NCBI GenBank assembly: GCA_023393655.1
Contig: JAEWKP010000060.1
Span: 1-14,889 of the forward strand
Length of the DNA stretch: 14,889 nucleotides
Source: Pseudomonadota bacterium
Lineage (GTDB): Bacteria > Pseudomonadota > Alphaproteobacteria > Rhizobiales > Beijerinckiaceae
Direction: 5' to 3'
Below are positions 1-6,408 of this stretch, in pieces; within the stretch, counting starts at the first letter, position 1, and each line of letters starts with the position of its first letter. The notes under the pieces were generated by a model. The model was given only the letters and a program-made list of their open reading frames with translations, searched no databases and had not been told where the DNA came from. A program made the position numbers and the translations under genes.

Positions 1-40
1 CCACCCTGAAGTATGTCTTTTGGCAGACAGGAGGACCGAG

Positions 41-319
41 ATGCCGAAGAAACGCCACAAGCCGGAAGAGATCGTCGCGAAGCTGCGCCAGGTCGATGTG
101 CTGGTCTCGCAGGGGCAATCCGTTGCCGATGCGATCCGCTCGATCGGCGTGACGGAGGTCAGTTACTACCGCTGGCGTCGTGAGTTCGGCGGCCTGAAGT
201 CAGATCAGGTGAAGCGGATGAAAGAGCTTGAGGCCGAGAACGCCCGGCTCCGCCGCGCCGTCGCGGATCTGACGCTCGACAAGCTGATCCTGAAGGAGGC
301 GGCTTCGGGAAACTGGTAA
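41..319 (+). CDS. IS3-family transposase OrfA (HTH/leucine zipper)
   Basis: 92 aa DNA-binding subunit. The ATG at 41 is chosen because AGGAGG lies six bases upstream; longer starts in the same frame lack such a site. An N-terminal helix-turn-helix (about residues 8-55, with SVADAIRSIGVTEVSYYRW) recognises the terminal repeats. A leucine-zipper-like helix follows (about residues 63-85, KELEAENARLRRAVADLTLD) and should mediate multimerisation. The frame stops at 317-319, just after a slippery heptamer that lets some ribosomes enter OrfB. Alone, OrfA proteins of this family usually bind the ends and limit transposition. Length is normal for the family. Confidence 0.92.
   Translation: MPKKRHKPEEIVAKLRQVDVLVSQGQSVADAIRSIGVTEVSYYRWRREFGGLKSDQVKRMKELEAENARLRRAVADLTLDKLILKEAASGNW
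307..313 (+). promoter_or_regulatory. Programmed -1 frameshift heptamer GGGAAAC
   Basis: The heptamer is phased in the OrfA frame as G GGA AAC, the canonical X XXY YYZ arrangement for -1 slippage, four bases before the OrfA stop codon. After the slip, reading continues CTG GTA AGC into OrfB. IS3-family elements generally make their active OrfAB transposase this way. No downstream pseudoknot was verified. Confidence 0.75.
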
Positions 320-1221
320 GCCCCGCGCGTCGCCGTGCCTGCATCGACCATGTCCGGCTCGCTCTGAAGGTTTCGGAGCGACGGATCTGCCGTGTACTCG
401 GGCAGCACCGCTCGACCCAGCGCCGGATTCCGCGCGGTCGCGACGATGAGGAGCAACTCATCGCCGACATCGTCGAACTGGTCCGCCGATACGGCCGCTA
501 CGGCTATCGCAAGATCGCCGCCCTGCTGCGCTCGACGGCAGGCTGGGTCGTCAACGACAAGCGGGTCGAGCGGATCTGGCGACGCGAGGGGCTGAAGGTT
601 CCAGCCCGACAACCCAAACGAGGTCGGCTCTGGCTCGCGGACGGATCCTGCATCCGCCTTCGCGCCGAGCGGCCCAACCATGTCTGGTCCTACGACTTTG
701 TCGAGGACCGCACCCATGATGGGAGAAAGTATCGCATGCTCAACATCATCGACGAGTTCACCCACGAATGCCTGGCGATCCGGATCGACCGAAGGTTGAA
801 GGCGATCGATGTCATCGACGTGCTCTCGGACCTGTTTATCCTGCGCGGTGTGCCGGAACATGTTCGCTCAGATAATGGGCCGGAGTTCGTCGCGAAGGCT
901 GTGCAGGAATGGATCGGCGCGGTTGGCGCCAAGACCGCCTACATCGCACCCGGCAGCCCTTGGGAGAACGGCTTCATCGAGTCGTTCAATGCCAGGATGC
1001 GCGACGAACTCCTCGACGGCGAGATCTTCTACACCCTCGCCGAGGCGAAGATCGTCGTAGAAAGCTGGCGGCGGCACTTCAACACCGTCCGCCCGCATGG
1101 CTCGCTCGGATACAAGCCTCCCGCGCCGGAGGTCTTCGTGCCCGCCATGACCGCGCGGGCGACTGCGCAACCCGGACCAGCTACGCCGCCCGCGCTGGCC
1201 GCGAGGCCAACTCTCCACTAA
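313..1221 (+). CDS. IS3-family transposase OrfB (DDE integrase), made as OrfAB fusion
   Basis: Catalytic half of the transposase, in the -1 frame relative to OrfA, 302 residues from the first codon after the slip. No good independent start is visible, which fits production as a fusion of about 393 aa. An HTH_21-like segment (about residues 45-95) precedes the rve integrase core. The catalytic triad is complete: D128 in WSYDFV, D187 in RSDNGPEF and E223 in NGFIESF, with the 35-residue D-to-E spacing of IS3/retroviral integrases. The C-terminal HFNTVRPHGSLGYKPPAP motif is typical. The coding frame is uninterrupted to 1221, so the enzyme should be functional. Confidence 0.93.
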   Translation: MVSPARRRACIDHVRLALKVSERRICRVLGQHRSTQRRIPRGRDDEEQLIADIVELVRRYGRYGYRKIAALLRSTAGWVVNDKRVERIWRREGLKVPARQPKRGRLWLADGSCIRLRAERPNHVWSYDFVEDRTHDGRKYRMLNIIDEFTHECLAIRIDRRLKAIDVIDVLSDLFILRGVPEHVRSDNGPEFVAKAVQEWIGAVGAKTAYIAPGSPWENGFIESFNARMRDELLDGEIFYTLAEAKIVVESWRRHFNTVRPHGSLGYKPPAPEVFVPAMTARATAQPGPATPPALAARPTLH

Positions 1222-1457
1222 CAATCGCTTTGGACCAGTCGGCGGGGGCGGATCAGGAAGCCATATTCGGTGATGGCGATAGCGGCAGCTGCAGCTGCGT
1301 CGGCAAGCTGCTTCGCTAATTCAATCGTGCCTTTCGGTGTCATAGCGAAAGTCACCTGCTGTCCGGAGACCAGCTTAATCTTGACCACAACGGCATTCGG
1401 CACCTCCGCGATCTGAAAGCAATCTAGCTTGATAGCTTCGATGATACCCTCAGCCAT
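1218..1457 (-). pseudogene. Small hypothetical gene truncated at its 3' end by the IS
   Basis: Starts at ATG 1455-1457 with a good ribosome site (GAAGGAG, about six bases upstream on the minus strand). The first 67 or so residues read like a genuine small soluble protein (MAEGIIEAIKLDCFQIAEVP..., with a beta-rich VVVKIKLVSGQQVTF stretch and an Ala-rich helix). The last 11 residues, IRPRRLVQSDC, come from the right end of the IS, so the original C-terminus is lost. I do not recognise the family. It lies 22 bases downstream of a tiny membrane ORF and may be its operon partner. Whether the hybrid protein still works is unknown. Confidence 0.6.
1230..1255 (+). repeat. Putative right terminal inverted repeat of the IS
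   Basis: GC-rich end just after the OrfB stop; read on the minus strand it begins TGATCCGCCCC and continues to GGTCCAA. The window's first bases (CCACCCTG) resemble the position after GGTCCA in this repeat, consistent with the partner repeat lying mostly outside the window. The boundary at 1255 is inferred from where the neighbouring minus-strand gene changes character, not from a duplicated target. Confidence 0.55.
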
Positions 1458-1479
1458 GGAAGGCTCCTTCGCTTCCAGA

Positions 1480-1596
1480 TCAACGAAATGCTAGGGACAG
1501 AAGAACTATCACTGCGGCTCCTGCAACCGCGGCGAGGCGAAGCAAATGTCGATCTATTTTGCTGATAAAGATATCGGCGGCCTGATGCGCGTCCAT
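1480..1596 (-). CDS. Tiny single-span membrane protein (38 aa), hypothetical
   Basis: ORF of 38 codons starting at ATG 1594-1596. GGAG lies eight bases upstream on the minus strand. The protein has a polar N-terminus (MDAHQAADIFISKIDRH) followed by one clear hydrophobic segment of about 18 residues rich in Ala, Val and Leu, then ends FR. This is the layout of a small single-pass inner-membrane protein. It lies 22 bases upstream of the IS-truncated gene on the same strand. No family is recognised; evidence is the ribosome site, hydrophobic pattern and context only. Confidence 0.4.
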   Translation of the reverse strand: MDAHQAADIFISKIDRHLLRLAAVAGAAVIVLLSLAFR

Positions 1597-1753
1597 CGTC
1601 GCTACTCCATTCCGATAATTTTGCCGAACTGGGGCCTATCCGCAACGGGGCACTGGGGATAACTCTACGTAATTCGGTGTTTTGTGCACGCAAATTTTAT
1701 TAAATTCTCTGTGCCTCAATTGCATTGAAGATGGGGTGTGGTGAGGGTCACAG

Positions 1754-2077
1754 ATGAAAAGCGCAGAGACGACGGCCAAGGTTGATAGCTGGGAACACCA
1801 GGTCGAGATCACGGTCGCGCGTGTCGATTTTTTAGCGAATCTTCACGCGGCCGAGGCATGGCTTAGAGAATGGCAAATTCCTTACCGCGTTGCATCATTC
1901 CTCGACGGCCCATCAGGGAGACTGCGCGTCTGCTTTACGGAAGCCAAATTCGCCCGGGCATTCGTTGCTCTCCATGGCGGCCGGACCGCTCCTTTTGACA
2001 AGATCGCGGCGATGATGGCTGCCAATGCCGATGATGAAGCGATCCATGATCAGCTTGCAGACGCTAATGAGGAATGA
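1754..2077 (+). CDS. Hypothetical protein, 107 aa
   Basis: Complete ORF with GAGGG six bases before its ATG. The protein looks real: mixed charged/hydrophobic pattern, a WLREWQIPYRVASF segment, a SGRLRVCFTEAKFARAF strand-helix pair and an acidic tail (ADDEAIHDQLADANEE). No signal peptide or membrane span is seen. I do not recognise a family. It is transcribed away from the IS-truncated gene; the roughly 155-base AT-rich gap between the divergent genes could hold promoters for both. Codon choice is less GC-biased than in the right half of the window, consistent with accessory DNA. Confidence 0.6.
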   Translation: MKSAETTAKVDSWEHQVEITVARVDFLANLHAAEAWLREWQIPYRVASFLDGPSGRLRVCFTEAKFARAFVALHGGRTAPFDKIAAMMAANADDEAIHDQLADANEE

Positions 2078-2188
2078 CTGGACTTAGGACAGCAGCCACA
2101 CGCGTAGCATGATAGTATCGCGCAGCCTCAAGCTGATGCTACTCCGGCAGCATGATAACCTTCGTGCTGGGACAGCACTAACGCAAAG

Positions 2189-2229
2189 CGGCAAGCTACG
2201 CCACATTGGGCGATGGACGTAGCCTGCCG
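2189..2229. other. Imperfect inverted repeat in a 189-base gap
   Basis: CGGCAAGCTAC (2189-2199) and GTAGCCTGCCG (2219-2229) are inverted repeats with one mismatch, separated by 19 bases. No T-tract follows, so it is not an obvious intrinsic terminator. It sits between the convergent ORFs ending at 2077 and 2267 and could end transcription in either direction. Nothing else stands out between 2078 and 2266. Confidence 0.35.
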
Positions 2230-2266
2230 CACTCGAATCGGTCTCGCGGCTCGAGCGCCTATAGTA

Positions 2267-2455
2267 TCAGCGCTTTAACGTAGAGCCGCAATTTTCTTGA
2301 TCTTCGTTGTCGAAATCATTGTCGTTTTCAGGGCTGTCGTCTTGTGATGGCTCCTGAGCGAGCTTCAGGTCAGCATCCAACTTCGCCAACCGCCGCTTCG
2401 CCTTAATTCGCTCAGTGATCGCCAGAAACCTCCGCACTCGCAATCGAGATGACAC
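2267..2455 (-). CDS. Hypothetical basic/acidic small protein, 62 aa
   Basis: GTG at 2453-2455 is chosen because GGGAG lies six bases upstream on the minus strand; an in-frame GTG seven codons earlier has no such site. The N-terminal half is strongly basic and helical (RLRVRRFLAITERIKAKRRL), the C-terminal half strongly acidic (SQDDSPENDNDFDNEDQE). No family recognised. It begins ten bases after the stop of another small ORF on the same strand, suggesting a two-gene unit. Low complexity of the tail limits confidence. Confidence 0.42.
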   Translation of the reverse strand: MSSRLRVRRFLAITERIKAKRRLAKLDADLKLAQEPSQDDSPENDNDFDNEDQENCGSTLKR

Positions 2456-2465
2456 TTCCCACTCC

Positions 2466-2630
2466 CTAATTGGCACGTTGTTGTAGATATATGATTAGCC
2501 CCCGCCGTATTGCTTCATAGTTCGGCAAGCGTCGTGCCATCACATCATTCGAAGGAAGGAGCTCGCCGTCTGTTTCGCCTGCGTGCTCATCTGCAAAGTT
2601 ACGCAGTCGCTGAACGCGAGCGTTGCGCAC
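2466..2630 (-). CDS. Hypothetical protein, 54 aa
   Basis: Starts at GTG 2628-2630 with AAAAGG about six bases upstream on the minus strand. The product is hydrophilic with a natural-looking C-terminus (LPNYEAIRRGLIIYLQQRAN). It precedes the 62 aa ORF by ten bases. The same frame is open far upstream without a usable start, so this could be the 3' part of a decayed longer gene. Function unknown. Confidence 0.4.
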   Translation of the reverse strand: MRNARVQRLRNFADEHAGETDGELLPSNDVMARRLPNYEAIRRGLIIYLQQRAN

Positions 2631-2934
2631 TAAGCGCCTTTTATGCCGTGCGAGACCGCGCAGCTCGCTGCCTGGCGCTAACCGATATTGGGGCAGCCCG
2701 TATACGCTGGTATGGAGTTCGGCAGAGTGGTGCAGGCGCCGGACGCGGACAAGACGCCCAATTGCCGATGCACTAGCGCGCCCTGCGCGCCGAGTTGCAG
2801 GCCGAGACTGTCGCGCTCTGAATTTCCACTTTTCAGCCGCGCGCTTAACAATATAGGCCGGAAAATGGTAGCCGGCACGACCTTGACCGCCGTGCCCAGT
2901 GAGCCGGCGGTCACGCGTCAGATCTGCGATGGAA
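2631..2934. other. Gap without a confident gene
   Basis: About 300 bases between the small-ORF pair and the regulator gene. Plus-strand ORFs here are Arg/Ser/Cys-rich and lack convincing ribosome sites. On the minus strand one frame stays open right through this gap but has no start codon in it. No RNA gene or terminator was recognised. Confidence 0.4.
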
Positions 2935-3366
2935 TTACGCCGCGCTCCGTCGGCCGCGCAGAGCCTTCCTACGTTGTTGGCCCAAGCCCATCTTTTTCGC
3001 CAGCTGAGAGCGCGCCTCAGCGTAAGCGGGGGCCACCATTGGGTAATCGAGCGGCAAGTTCCACCTTTCTCGGTATTGCTCTGGCGACATGTTGAAAGCG
3101 GTCCGCAAGTGCCTTTTCAAGGATTTGAACTTCTTTCCGTCCTCGAGGCAGATCAAATAGTCCGCGGCAATCGACTTCCTGATGGAGACTGCAGGAACCA
3201 GCTTCTCTTCAACCTTGGGGGCCTCCGGCGCCTGAAGGCCGGCGACTGCCGCATATGTGCTCGTGATTAATCCTGCCAAATCAGCTTGAGGAATCGAGTT
3301 ATGCGACACGTATGCCGCAACGATGTCCGCAGTCAGTGCAGCGAACGTTTCATTATTCTCGGACAT
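2935..3366 (-). CDS. MucR/Ros-family transcriptional regulator with degenerate zinc site
   Basis: 143 aa. The ATG at 3364-3366 is preferred over an upstream in-frame start because AGGAG lies eight bases before it and MSENNETFAAL is a typical MucR N-terminus. The C-terminal half carries the family core: ICLEDGKKFKSLKRHL, then the M-x-PEQYRERWNLPLDYPMVAP signature and a basic tail. MucR/Ros proteins bind AT-rich DNA and control exopolysaccharide, motility and virulence or symbiosis genes, often repressing themselves. Aligned to Ros zinc ligands C79, C82, H92 and H97, this protein has C73, D76, H86 and F91, and the neighbouring Ros H96 position is A90, so at least two ligands are missing. The AT-rich DNA just upstream could be its own operator. 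Confidence 0.9.
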   Translation of the reverse strand: MSENNETFAALTADIVAAYVSHNSIPQADLAGLITSTYAAVAGLQAPEAPKVEEKLVPAVSIRKSIAADYLICLEDGKKFKSLKRHLRTAFNMSPEQYRERWNLPLDYPMVAPAYAEARSQLAKKMGLGQQRRKALRGRRSAA

Positions 3367-3765
3367 CTGCCCGTCTCCTTCTTGGGACGCCCCACATTGG
3401 CGAACAGGTTGGGGCAATAGTAGGGAGATTCAAAATCGCCAAGCGGGTATCAACAGATAAAGACAGTGACTATGAGTAACATATAAAATTAAACGCAATT
3501 CAATTGGTAGTATTTTATTAACGACTACCCGATCGATGTAGATAAATGACCCAATCGGATCTCGGGCGCTGATTATCGCGCGCCCCTCGACCCTAATGAA
3601 GTAGCGGGCTTACGGGGAATCAGCCTCATGCGGCGAGCACCGCCGAGCCCGCTCAATGTCTCCCCAGCCAGTTGGCTCGACGACCAGCCGCTCTCACGCG
3701 TTCAATTGGACTCGACTGGTCCCGCTCTTGCCTCATAGCAACGGCCTTAACCCTTGAGGTGTATT
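3367..3765. other. Intergenic region, AT-rich upstream of the MucR-like gene, with inverted repeats
   Basis: About 400 bases without a credible gene. Bases 3470-3550 are notably AT-rich, as expected for a MucR-type promoter and binding region. A 6-bp hairpin GGGCGC (3564-3569)/GCGCCC (3580-3585) and a longer repeat at 3603-3653 lie further along; neither is followed by a T-tract. Confidence 0.45.
3603..3653. repeat. Perfect 8-bp inverted repeat with inner stem
   Basis: AGCGGGCT (3603-3610) and AGCCCGCT (3646-3653) are exact inverted repeats. An inner CGGC (3631-3634)/GCCG (3642-3645) abuts the right arm, giving a possible two-tier hairpin about 51 bases long. No T-tract follows on either strand. 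It could be part of a structured RNA, a recombination site or a protein-binding site; I cannot choose between these. Confidence 0.4.
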
Positions 3766-3996
3766 GTGAGCCAGAGTGAATTCCGTTCCGAAACGTGCGG
3801 CTCCCCGCATGTGTCGATCCTGAACAATCTGTCCCCGCACAGCCATGTCCTTTGCCGAACGTACCGGAGCCCTATCCGCACATGGGCTCAGTACGGCCGT
3901 GCCACTAAGATGGCGTTCAGCAACGATTACATTCATAGCCGGATCGTTGGCGATCCTCTTGCGGAAGGTGGCTTTCCTATGCGGCTTGTCCAATGA
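3766..3996 (+). CDS. Hypothetical protein, 76 aa (uncertain)
   Basis: GTG at 3766 follows GAGG by six bases, and the stop overlaps the ATG of the next small gene as ATGA, an arrangement typical of translational coupling. The product begins MSQSEFRSETCGSPHVSILN and has no recognised domain, signal peptide or membrane span. The opposite strand is also open over this interval, so the coding strand is not certain. The upstream TTG in the same frame lacks a ribosome site. Confidence 0.33.
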   Translation: MSQSEFRSETCGSPHVSILNNLSPHSHVLCRTYRSPIRTWAQYGRATKMAFSNDYIHSRIVGDPLAEGGFPMRLVQ

Positions 3997-4181
3997 AAGC
4001 CCGGTCTGTCCCTCTTATTGACGCCCGGTGGCGCCAATCAAAGTTGAGCCTTTGGATGTGGCGGGCGGGATTGCTAGCTTCGACAATCGCGCTCATCGGC
4101 GGGTTAGCAAGCCTATTCGTCTGGGGAGCGATTGAAATCGCCGATATCCTCATCCGCGCCATGAACTCCGCGAGCCGCTGA
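3993..4181 (+). CDS. Small membrane protein, 62 aa, hypothetical
   Basis: A basic N-terminus (MKARSVPLIDARWRQSK) is followed by one strong hydrophobic span at about residues 22-50 (with LLASTIALIGGLASLFVWGA), then a short tail ILIRAMNSASR. This is a convincing single-pass inner-membrane pattern. Its ATG overlaps the stop of the preceding ORF; no separate strong ribosome site is seen, so it may rely on coupling. No family recognised. Confidence 0.45.
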   Translation: MKARSVPLIDARWRQSKLSLWMWRAGLLASTIALIGGLASLFVWGAIEIADILIRAMNSASR

Positions 4182-4191
4182 ATACCTCCAA

Positions 4192-4350
4192 ATGGGGGAT
4201 GAATCAGTTTTAAGCATCGGCTTTTCTATGTGCGCGGCGTTTAGGATGGGGCGCAACGGAAAAATGCAGAAGCGATGGCAATTCGCGCTGGCCACCCGAC
4301 GAGCGAGGGAAAAGAGCGCGCTTAGGCGGGAACGGGAAGAGGCTGAATGA
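4192..4350 (+). CDS. Possible small basic protein, 52 aa
   Basis: Short ORF ten bases after the small membrane gene. The C-terminal half is highly basic and predicted helical (RWQFALATRRAREKSALRRE). No clear ribosome site precedes the first ATG; an internal ATG gives 40 aa. It is reported only because it continues a same-strand run of small ORFs. It may be non-coding. Confidence 0.22.
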   Translation: MGDESVLSIGFSMCAAFRMGRNGKMQKRWQFALATRRAREKSALRREREEAE

Positions 4351-4798
4351 AAAGCCCGAACGAAGCCGAGACTGGTCTCGGATGAAGATCGAGCCGGGAA
4401 CGACCAAAATATAGAGGCAACTGATAGCTGAATCATTCACCCTCGTCCCACGAACCGAGGAGAGTGAAGTCGTCCTCCAATTTTTGCGCTAAGTGGCCCG
4501 CTGTCGACGGGATCGATCAAATCTCCCCGTATCGAATGCAATCCCTGATCGGGCCGTTTGCGATCCCAGCTCCTTCTAGGTGAACTCCCTGCCGTTAAAA
4601 TCTCACCCCCGCCAAAAATTGAAACTTTCACAAGTGCTTAACCCTCAAAGAGCCCCGGCTGGATCCTCTTGTCAGCTCGGATATACCTGATAACTCCCTG
4701 CTACCAGGGAAAATTACGGCGAGTCGCGACTGTGCACCGGTCGTCAAAGTAGTTTGGCTCGCTGGTAGCTTCGACTAGCGGCTGAAACGCGCGGCGCT
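4351..4798. other. Intergenic region downstream of manC
   Basis: No gene is supported here. A 64-codon minus-strand frame starting near 4631 has weak coding character and a distant ribosome site, and I do not call it. TCCCTG (4695-4700)/CAGGGA (4705-4710) forms a 6-bp hairpin with a four-base loop; on the minus strand it would lie downstream of manC but is not followed by a T-tract there. Confidence 0.4.
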
Positions 4799-6211
4799 TC
4801 ACACCCGCTTGTACAAGTCCTCAATCCGCACGATGTCGTCTTCCCCAAGATAGGAACCGACCTGGACCTCGATGATCTCAAGGGGAATCTTGCCGGGGTT
4901 GGCCATGCGGTGGACACAGCCTATCGGCAGGTAGATCGACTCGGTTTCGTGAACGATGATAGTCTCGTCGTTGCGCGTGACCTCGGCCGTGCCGCGCACA
5001 ACGACCCAGTGCTCGGCACGGTGAAAATGCTTCTGCAGGGACAGGATGCCGCCCGGCTTCACCGTGATGCGCTTGACCTGATAGCGCCCGCCTATGTCGA
5101 CCGAGAGATACTTGCCCCAGGGCCGGTGAATCTCACGATGCGCGTTCGCTTCCGGCTCGCCCTTGGCCGCGAGGAAGGCCACCATCTCCTTGACCTTGTC
5201 GACCTTCGCCTTCGGCGCGACCAGGACGGCGTCGCGCGTCGCGATCACCGCGATATCGTCGAGACCGATGACCGCGACCAGACCGTCATCCGCACGCACG
5301 AGGTTGTTGGAGCCGTCGAGGATATAGCCGCGACCCTCGACGACATTGCCGCTGGCATCCTTGTCCGAGAGTTCCCAGACGGCGGACCAGCCGCCAACGT
5401 CCGACCAGCCGAAATGCCCGGCGATCACGGCGGCCTTCCGGGTACGCTCCATCACGGCATAGTCGATCGAGATCTTCTTGACCGCGCCGAAGCTCGCAGG
5501 TTCAAGGAGAAGGAAATCGAGATCCGGCTTCGTACCAGCCACCGCCTCGACCACCGGCTTCAGCACCTGAGGCTCGAAAGCCTCGATCTCGGCATGCATC
5601 GTCGCCGCATCGAAGATGAAATTGCCGGAATTCCAGAGATAGCCATCCAGCAGATATTGCGCCGCCCGCTGCGCATCCGGCTTCTCGACGAAGGCCGCGA
5701 CGGCGCGGGCCTCATCGCCCAGCGCCTCGCCCGGCTGGATATAGCCATAGCCCGTCGCGGGATGCGTCGGCGGGATGCCGATCGTCACGATGCGCCCCTG
5801 CACGGCGAATTCACCGGCCTTTCGGCAGGTCTCAACGAAGAGCCTGGCGTCGCGAATGACGTGGTCGGCGGCGAAGACACCGACAACCGCCTGGCTGTCA
5901 CGCTTGAGGGCCAGCTCGGTCGCAACGGCGACGGCGGCGGCGGAGTCCCGCCGGACCGGCTCCAGCACGATCTCGGCGGCGAGGCCCAGCGCCTGCAATT
6001 GCTCCAGGACTGTGAAACGATACTCGACATTCGTGATGACGATGGGCTCGGCGAAAACTGACCGGTCGCTCAGCAGCCTCATCGTCCGCTGGAAGGTCGA
6101 ATCCCGTCCCAGCAGCGGAATGAACTGCTTGGGCATCGTGTCCCGCGACACCGGCCACAACCGCGTCCCGGCGCCACCGCACATGACAACAGGTATGATC
6201 TTCGGCACCAT
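4799..6211 (-). CDS. manC: Mannose-1-phosphate guanylyltransferase / mannose-6-phosphate isomerase
   Basis: 470 aa bifunctional cytoplasmic enzyme of the type II PMI-GMP family. It makes GDP-mannose from mannose-1-phosphate and GTP, and interconverts mannose- and fructose-6-phosphate. The N-terminal nucleotidyltransferase domain shows CGGAGTRLWPVSR (residues 11-23) and PKQF (27-30), then FVEKPDA and LWNSGNF. The C-terminal cupin carries the isomerase motif QKHFHRAEHW (393-402), whose His/Glu residues bind the metal. Length is normal for the family. ATG 6209-6211 has GGAG about ten bases upstream. The usual RNTAPA motif near residue 88 reads RDSAAA, a mild deviation. It lies downstream of ugd on the same strand, so both probably supply sugars for exopolysaccharide, capsule or O-antigen. 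Confidence 0.95.
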   Translation of the reverse strand: MVPKIIPVVMCGGAGTRLWPVSRDTMPKQFIPLLGRDSTFQRTMRLLSDRSVFAEPIVITNVEYRFTVLEQLQALGLAAEIVLEPVRRDSAAAVAVATELALKRDSQAVVGVFAADHVIRDARLFVETCRKAGEFAVQGRIVTIGIPPTHPATGYGYIQPGEALGDEARAVAAFVEKPDAQRAAQYLLDGYLWNSGNFIFDAATMHAEIEAFEPQVLKPVVEAVAGTKPDLDFLLLEPASFGAVKKISIDYAVMERTRKAAVIAGHFGWSDVGGWSAVWELSDKDASGNVVEGRGYILDGSNNLVRADDGLVAVIGLDDIAVIATRDAVLVAPKAKVDKVKEMVAFLAAKGEPEANAHREIHRPWGKYLSVDIGGRYQVKRITVKPGGILSLQKHFHRAEHWVVVRGTAEVTRNDETIIVHETESIYLPIGCVHRMANPGKIPLEIIEVQVGSYLGEDDIVRIEDLYKRV

Positions 6212-6260
6212 CTCAAAGCCACTCCGCCTTGCGCGACGCCTTCGTTCGAGCAGCGCGCAT

Positions 6261-6298
6261 TTCCCGTATCGCAGCGTAACGGCCTCGCTTTACGGGAA
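6261..6298 (-). promoter_or_regulatory. Inverted repeat in the ugd-manC gap (possible manC leader structure)
   Basis: TTCCCGTA (6261-6268) and TACGGGAA (6291-6298) are perfect inverted repeats, with an inner AGCG (6272-6275)/CGCT (6286-6289). The structure starts about 50 bases upstream of the manC start in the 197-base ugd-manC gap (6212-6408). A smaller ACCCG/CGGGT repeat lies at 6311-6325. With no T-tract it may be a processing, operator or attenuator element rather than a terminator. I see no gene in the gap. Confidence 0.4.
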
Positions 6299-6408
6299 GG
6301 TGTATGTGGCACCCGATCGACGGGTTTGGTAGCAAAGTCCTTAAGGAGACGGGCAAATCTCGGCCGTCTCTTCGATCGCATAGTTGACGGATCGTCCGAT
6401 AAATCGGC

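Larger units (their letters stand above)
1..1255 (+). mobile_element. IS3-family insertion sequence (IS407-like), left end outside window
   Basis: Two overlapping frames, a HTH/leucine-zipper OrfA and a DDE integrase OrfB joined by a -1 frameshift, identify an IS3-family element. The OrfA/OrfB sequence style is that of the IS407 group; the group is from memory. The right end is placed near 1255, where a GC-rich terminal sequence (reverse complement begins TGATCCGCCCCCGCC) meets the coding sequence of a broken host gene. The window starts with CCACCCTGAAG, which resembles the inner part of the opposite inverted repeat, so the left tip should lie only a few dozen bases upstream. All coding parts look intact, so the element may be active. 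Target-site duplication cannot be checked without the left flank. Confidence 0.9.

Noticed and set aside
3733..3993. 86-codon minus-strand ORF
   Set aside because: Competes with the plus-strand ORF that has a ribosome site and ATGA coupling; neither is certain, but the plus-strand case is better.
4437..4631. 64-codon minus-strand ORF starting GTG
   Set aside because: GAGGG is about ten bases away, and the sequence lacks domain or composition support; left as intergenic.
4910..6061. 383-codon plus-strand frame
   Set aside because: Antisense to manC, whose family motifs are complete; the product is Arg/Asp-rich low-information sequence typical of GC-rich antisense frames.
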